From Bermanella sp036960565 (lineage in GTDB: Bacteria; Pseudomonadota; Gammaproteobacteria; Pseudomonadales; Oceanobacteraceae), in assembly GCA_036960565.1 (NCBI GenBank), contig JBALXQ010000038.1:1-64000 (forward strand): a stretch of DNA of 64,000 nt, read 5' to 3'. This document shows, piece after piece, positions 63,050 through 64,000 of this stretch. Numbering within the stretch: position 1 is the first letter of the stretch; every line of letters starts with the position of its first letter. The notes beneath the pieces were generated by a model. That model saw only the letters and a list, made by a program, of their open reading frames with translations, ran no database searches and was not told the DNA's origin. The translations under genes were made by a program, and so were the position numbers.

Positions 63050-64000
63050 TTACACGAGTCCAAGGTCTGCATGTGCATCCGCTCCGCGGATTGCACATTG
63101 CAGACTGGAACCGATGTCTTCGGCCAGCGCTCGGGGACTCGCTAGAGCCTCAGAAATTCTGTTCCTTGAGTGCAATAAGCCGTGCTTAAATTCATTGAAT
63201 ATTTGTTTGGCCTTAGATGAATAGACACTTGAACCACTAGAACAACCCTCCCCCTTGAGGGATGACGAACGCTCTAATGGTTCAAGCGCCACAAGTTTTT
63301 TAGTCCTGTGCCATCTCATGTTTTTGGTTGGAATAGTGATGTTGAATTTTTTTAGATAGATACCGGAGACTGGTGGACGAGTTGGTTCGCCATAGCAGTT
63401 GTGACGAGTTTTTAATATTTCGCCTGTTTCCGTATCCACGCTATCGAGAAATTCATAAGAAGGGTAAATCTCGAGATCTTTCCGTTTTACTGTAGGGCCT
63501 CCCATAGCAAGTACAAATGCAGCCCAATTTGAGCTGTCAGCAGCACTAAGGGCTGGACCGACAATAAGTCCTAATGATTCATCCATCTTGCGTAACTCGC
63601 GCCATACAGTTACGGAGGGGCCTCCTATCTGTTCAAATTGGCGTATTCTCCAGATGCCAGACCACGTTCTGATACTCTGAGCGCTGGTTTTAGAATCTTG
63701 TTTATACTGATCCTTTTCTAACCCTTCGCCATTTGTTGATTTTGAAATGTATTTTGCAATATAGGACGTGGCACCACCTTTTGCTTTGTCGATAACCTCA
63801 ACTTTGAACCTATGCTCTTTGGCACCTTTTTCATTTGGCGAATCTTGAAAAGCATATTTTTGTAAAACAGAAGTAACAAACTCCTTTTCACTGGGTTTCA
63901 TGAATAATAGGTAGTGGTGGTGGGGGGTGGCATCATGGTGAGGTTCTGAAACTCTAAATCCATATGGTTGGATTCTACGCTTTCCAAATTCAGCTCTGAC
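63050..64000 (-). CDS. P2 gpA-like HUH replication endonuclease, 5' part missing
   Basis: The frame is open to the window edge (316 codons visible) and the 5' end lies outside. Just upstream of the first internal ATG the reading VSEPHHDATPHHHYLLF contains the HUH metal motif (family form PHxDGTPHxH). The catalytic tyrosine region is SYIAKYISK, further downstream. The remainder FEQIGGPSVTVWRELRK is also typical of Phage_GPA. The protein nicks a single-strand origin to start rolling-circle replication. A strong hairpin lies in its 3' end. Confidence 0.85.
   Translation of the reverse strand, partial: VRAEFGKRRIQPYGFRVSEPHHDATPHHHYLLFMKPSEKEFVTSVLQKYAFQDSPNEKGAKEHRFKVEVIDKAKGGATSYIAKYISKSTNGEGLEKDQYKQDSKTSAQSIRTWSGIWRIRQFEQIGGPSVTVWRELRKMDESLGLIVGPALSAADSSNWAAFVLAMGGPTVKRKDLEIYPSYEFLDSVDTETGEILKTRHNCYGEPTRPPVSGIYLKKFNITIPTKNMRWHRTKKLVALEPLERSSSLKGEGCSSGSSVYSSKAKQIFNEFKHGLLHSRNRISEALASPRALAEDIGSSLQCAIRGADAHADLGLV
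63066..63104. repeat. Long hairpin in the 3' end of the replication gene, candidate origin
   Basis: Left arm TCTGCATGTGCATCCGC (63066-63082) and right arm GCGGATTGCACATTGCAGA (63086-63104) pair over 17 positions with two one-base bulges and a three-base loop (TCC). HUH-type endonucleases nick at such hairpins, and in phage P2 the origin lies inside gene A. Confidence 0.6.

Larger units (their letters stand above)
57686..64000. mobile_element. Integrative element, left end, right end outside the window
   Basis: Bounded on the left by the tRNA-like fragment. Contents: DUF4062 gene, two unknown small genes, integrase, excisionase, divergent membrane regulator, two more unknown small genes and a P2 gpA-like HUH replication endonuclease. 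The integrase and the replication endonuclease indicate a replicating and integrating element such as a phage satellite or prophage-plasmid. No structural phage gene is visible in the window; the intact tRNA gene and the other end should lie to the right. Confidence 0.75.

Noticed and set aside
1..64000. CRISPR arrays and insertion sequences
   Set aside because: No regularly spaced repeats or transposase-like sequences were found in the window.

Overview
The window looks like chromosomal DNA of a marine, heterotrophic gammaproteobacterium (Oceanospirillales- or Alteromonadales-like). This is an inference from protein styles: many LysR regulators, orphan periplasmic binding proteins, several GGDEF proteins, a TonB-dependent siderophore locus, a secreted neutral ceramidase and a penicillin-acylase lipoprotein. 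No rRNA or complete tRNA gene was seen, and no species assignment is possible from the sequence alone.

Layout. 0-9 kb: truncated membrane protein, penicillin-acylase-type lipoprotein, orphan solute-binding protein, DUF1801, DJ-1/PfpI and metallo-beta-lactamase-fold proteins, a frameshifted ABM monooxygenase, a GcvA-like LysR and a divergent alpha/beta hydrolase. 8.9-16.4 kb: a tightly overlapping leftward operon for a citrate-type (rhizoferrin-like) siderophore: FecA-like receptor, NIS synthetase, MFS exporter, PLP decarboxylase and PepSY membrane protein, preceded by a Fur-box-like palindrome. 16.6-23 kb: PotD-like binding protein, RidA, a LysR/fatty-acid-hydroxylase divergent pair, and a glutathionyl-hydroquinone reductase/pirin/TauE operon. 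23-35 kb: neutral ceramidase, a MEST-like hydrolase, class II aldolase with a divergent Crp/Fnr regulator, a fibronectin/Asp-box lipoprotein, DUF389, a PaaI thioesterase, a YdgA-like protein and a class V aminotransferase.

35-57 kb: a compound intergenic repeat, then a PotD-like binding protein / hybrid histidine kinase / diguanylate cyclase operon that may sense a periplasmic ligand (possibly a polyamine) and feed into c-di-GMP. Next come a 7TMR-DISM diguanylate cyclase, methylglyoxal synthase, ThpR, an FAD dehydrogenase, a PACE efflux pump with divergent LysR, CDGSH protein, another orphan binding protein, a cysteine-free sirtuin, DoxX/AzoR with divergent LysR, and a DUF1329/GGDEF pair.

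57.7-64 kb (right edge): an integrated mobile element that runs off the window. Its left end abuts a 24-bp fragment resembling a tRNA (or tmRNA) 3' terminus. It carries a DUF4062 protein (possible defence cargo), two unknown small genes, a DUF3596-type tyrosine integrase translationally coupled to an excisionase, a divergent membrane-anchored winged-helix/zinc-ribbon-like protein, two more unknown small genes and a P2 gpA-like HUH replication endonuclease. A strong hairpin within the 3' end of the replication gene is a candidate origin. This element and the kinase/cyclase operon are the most interesting parts of the window.
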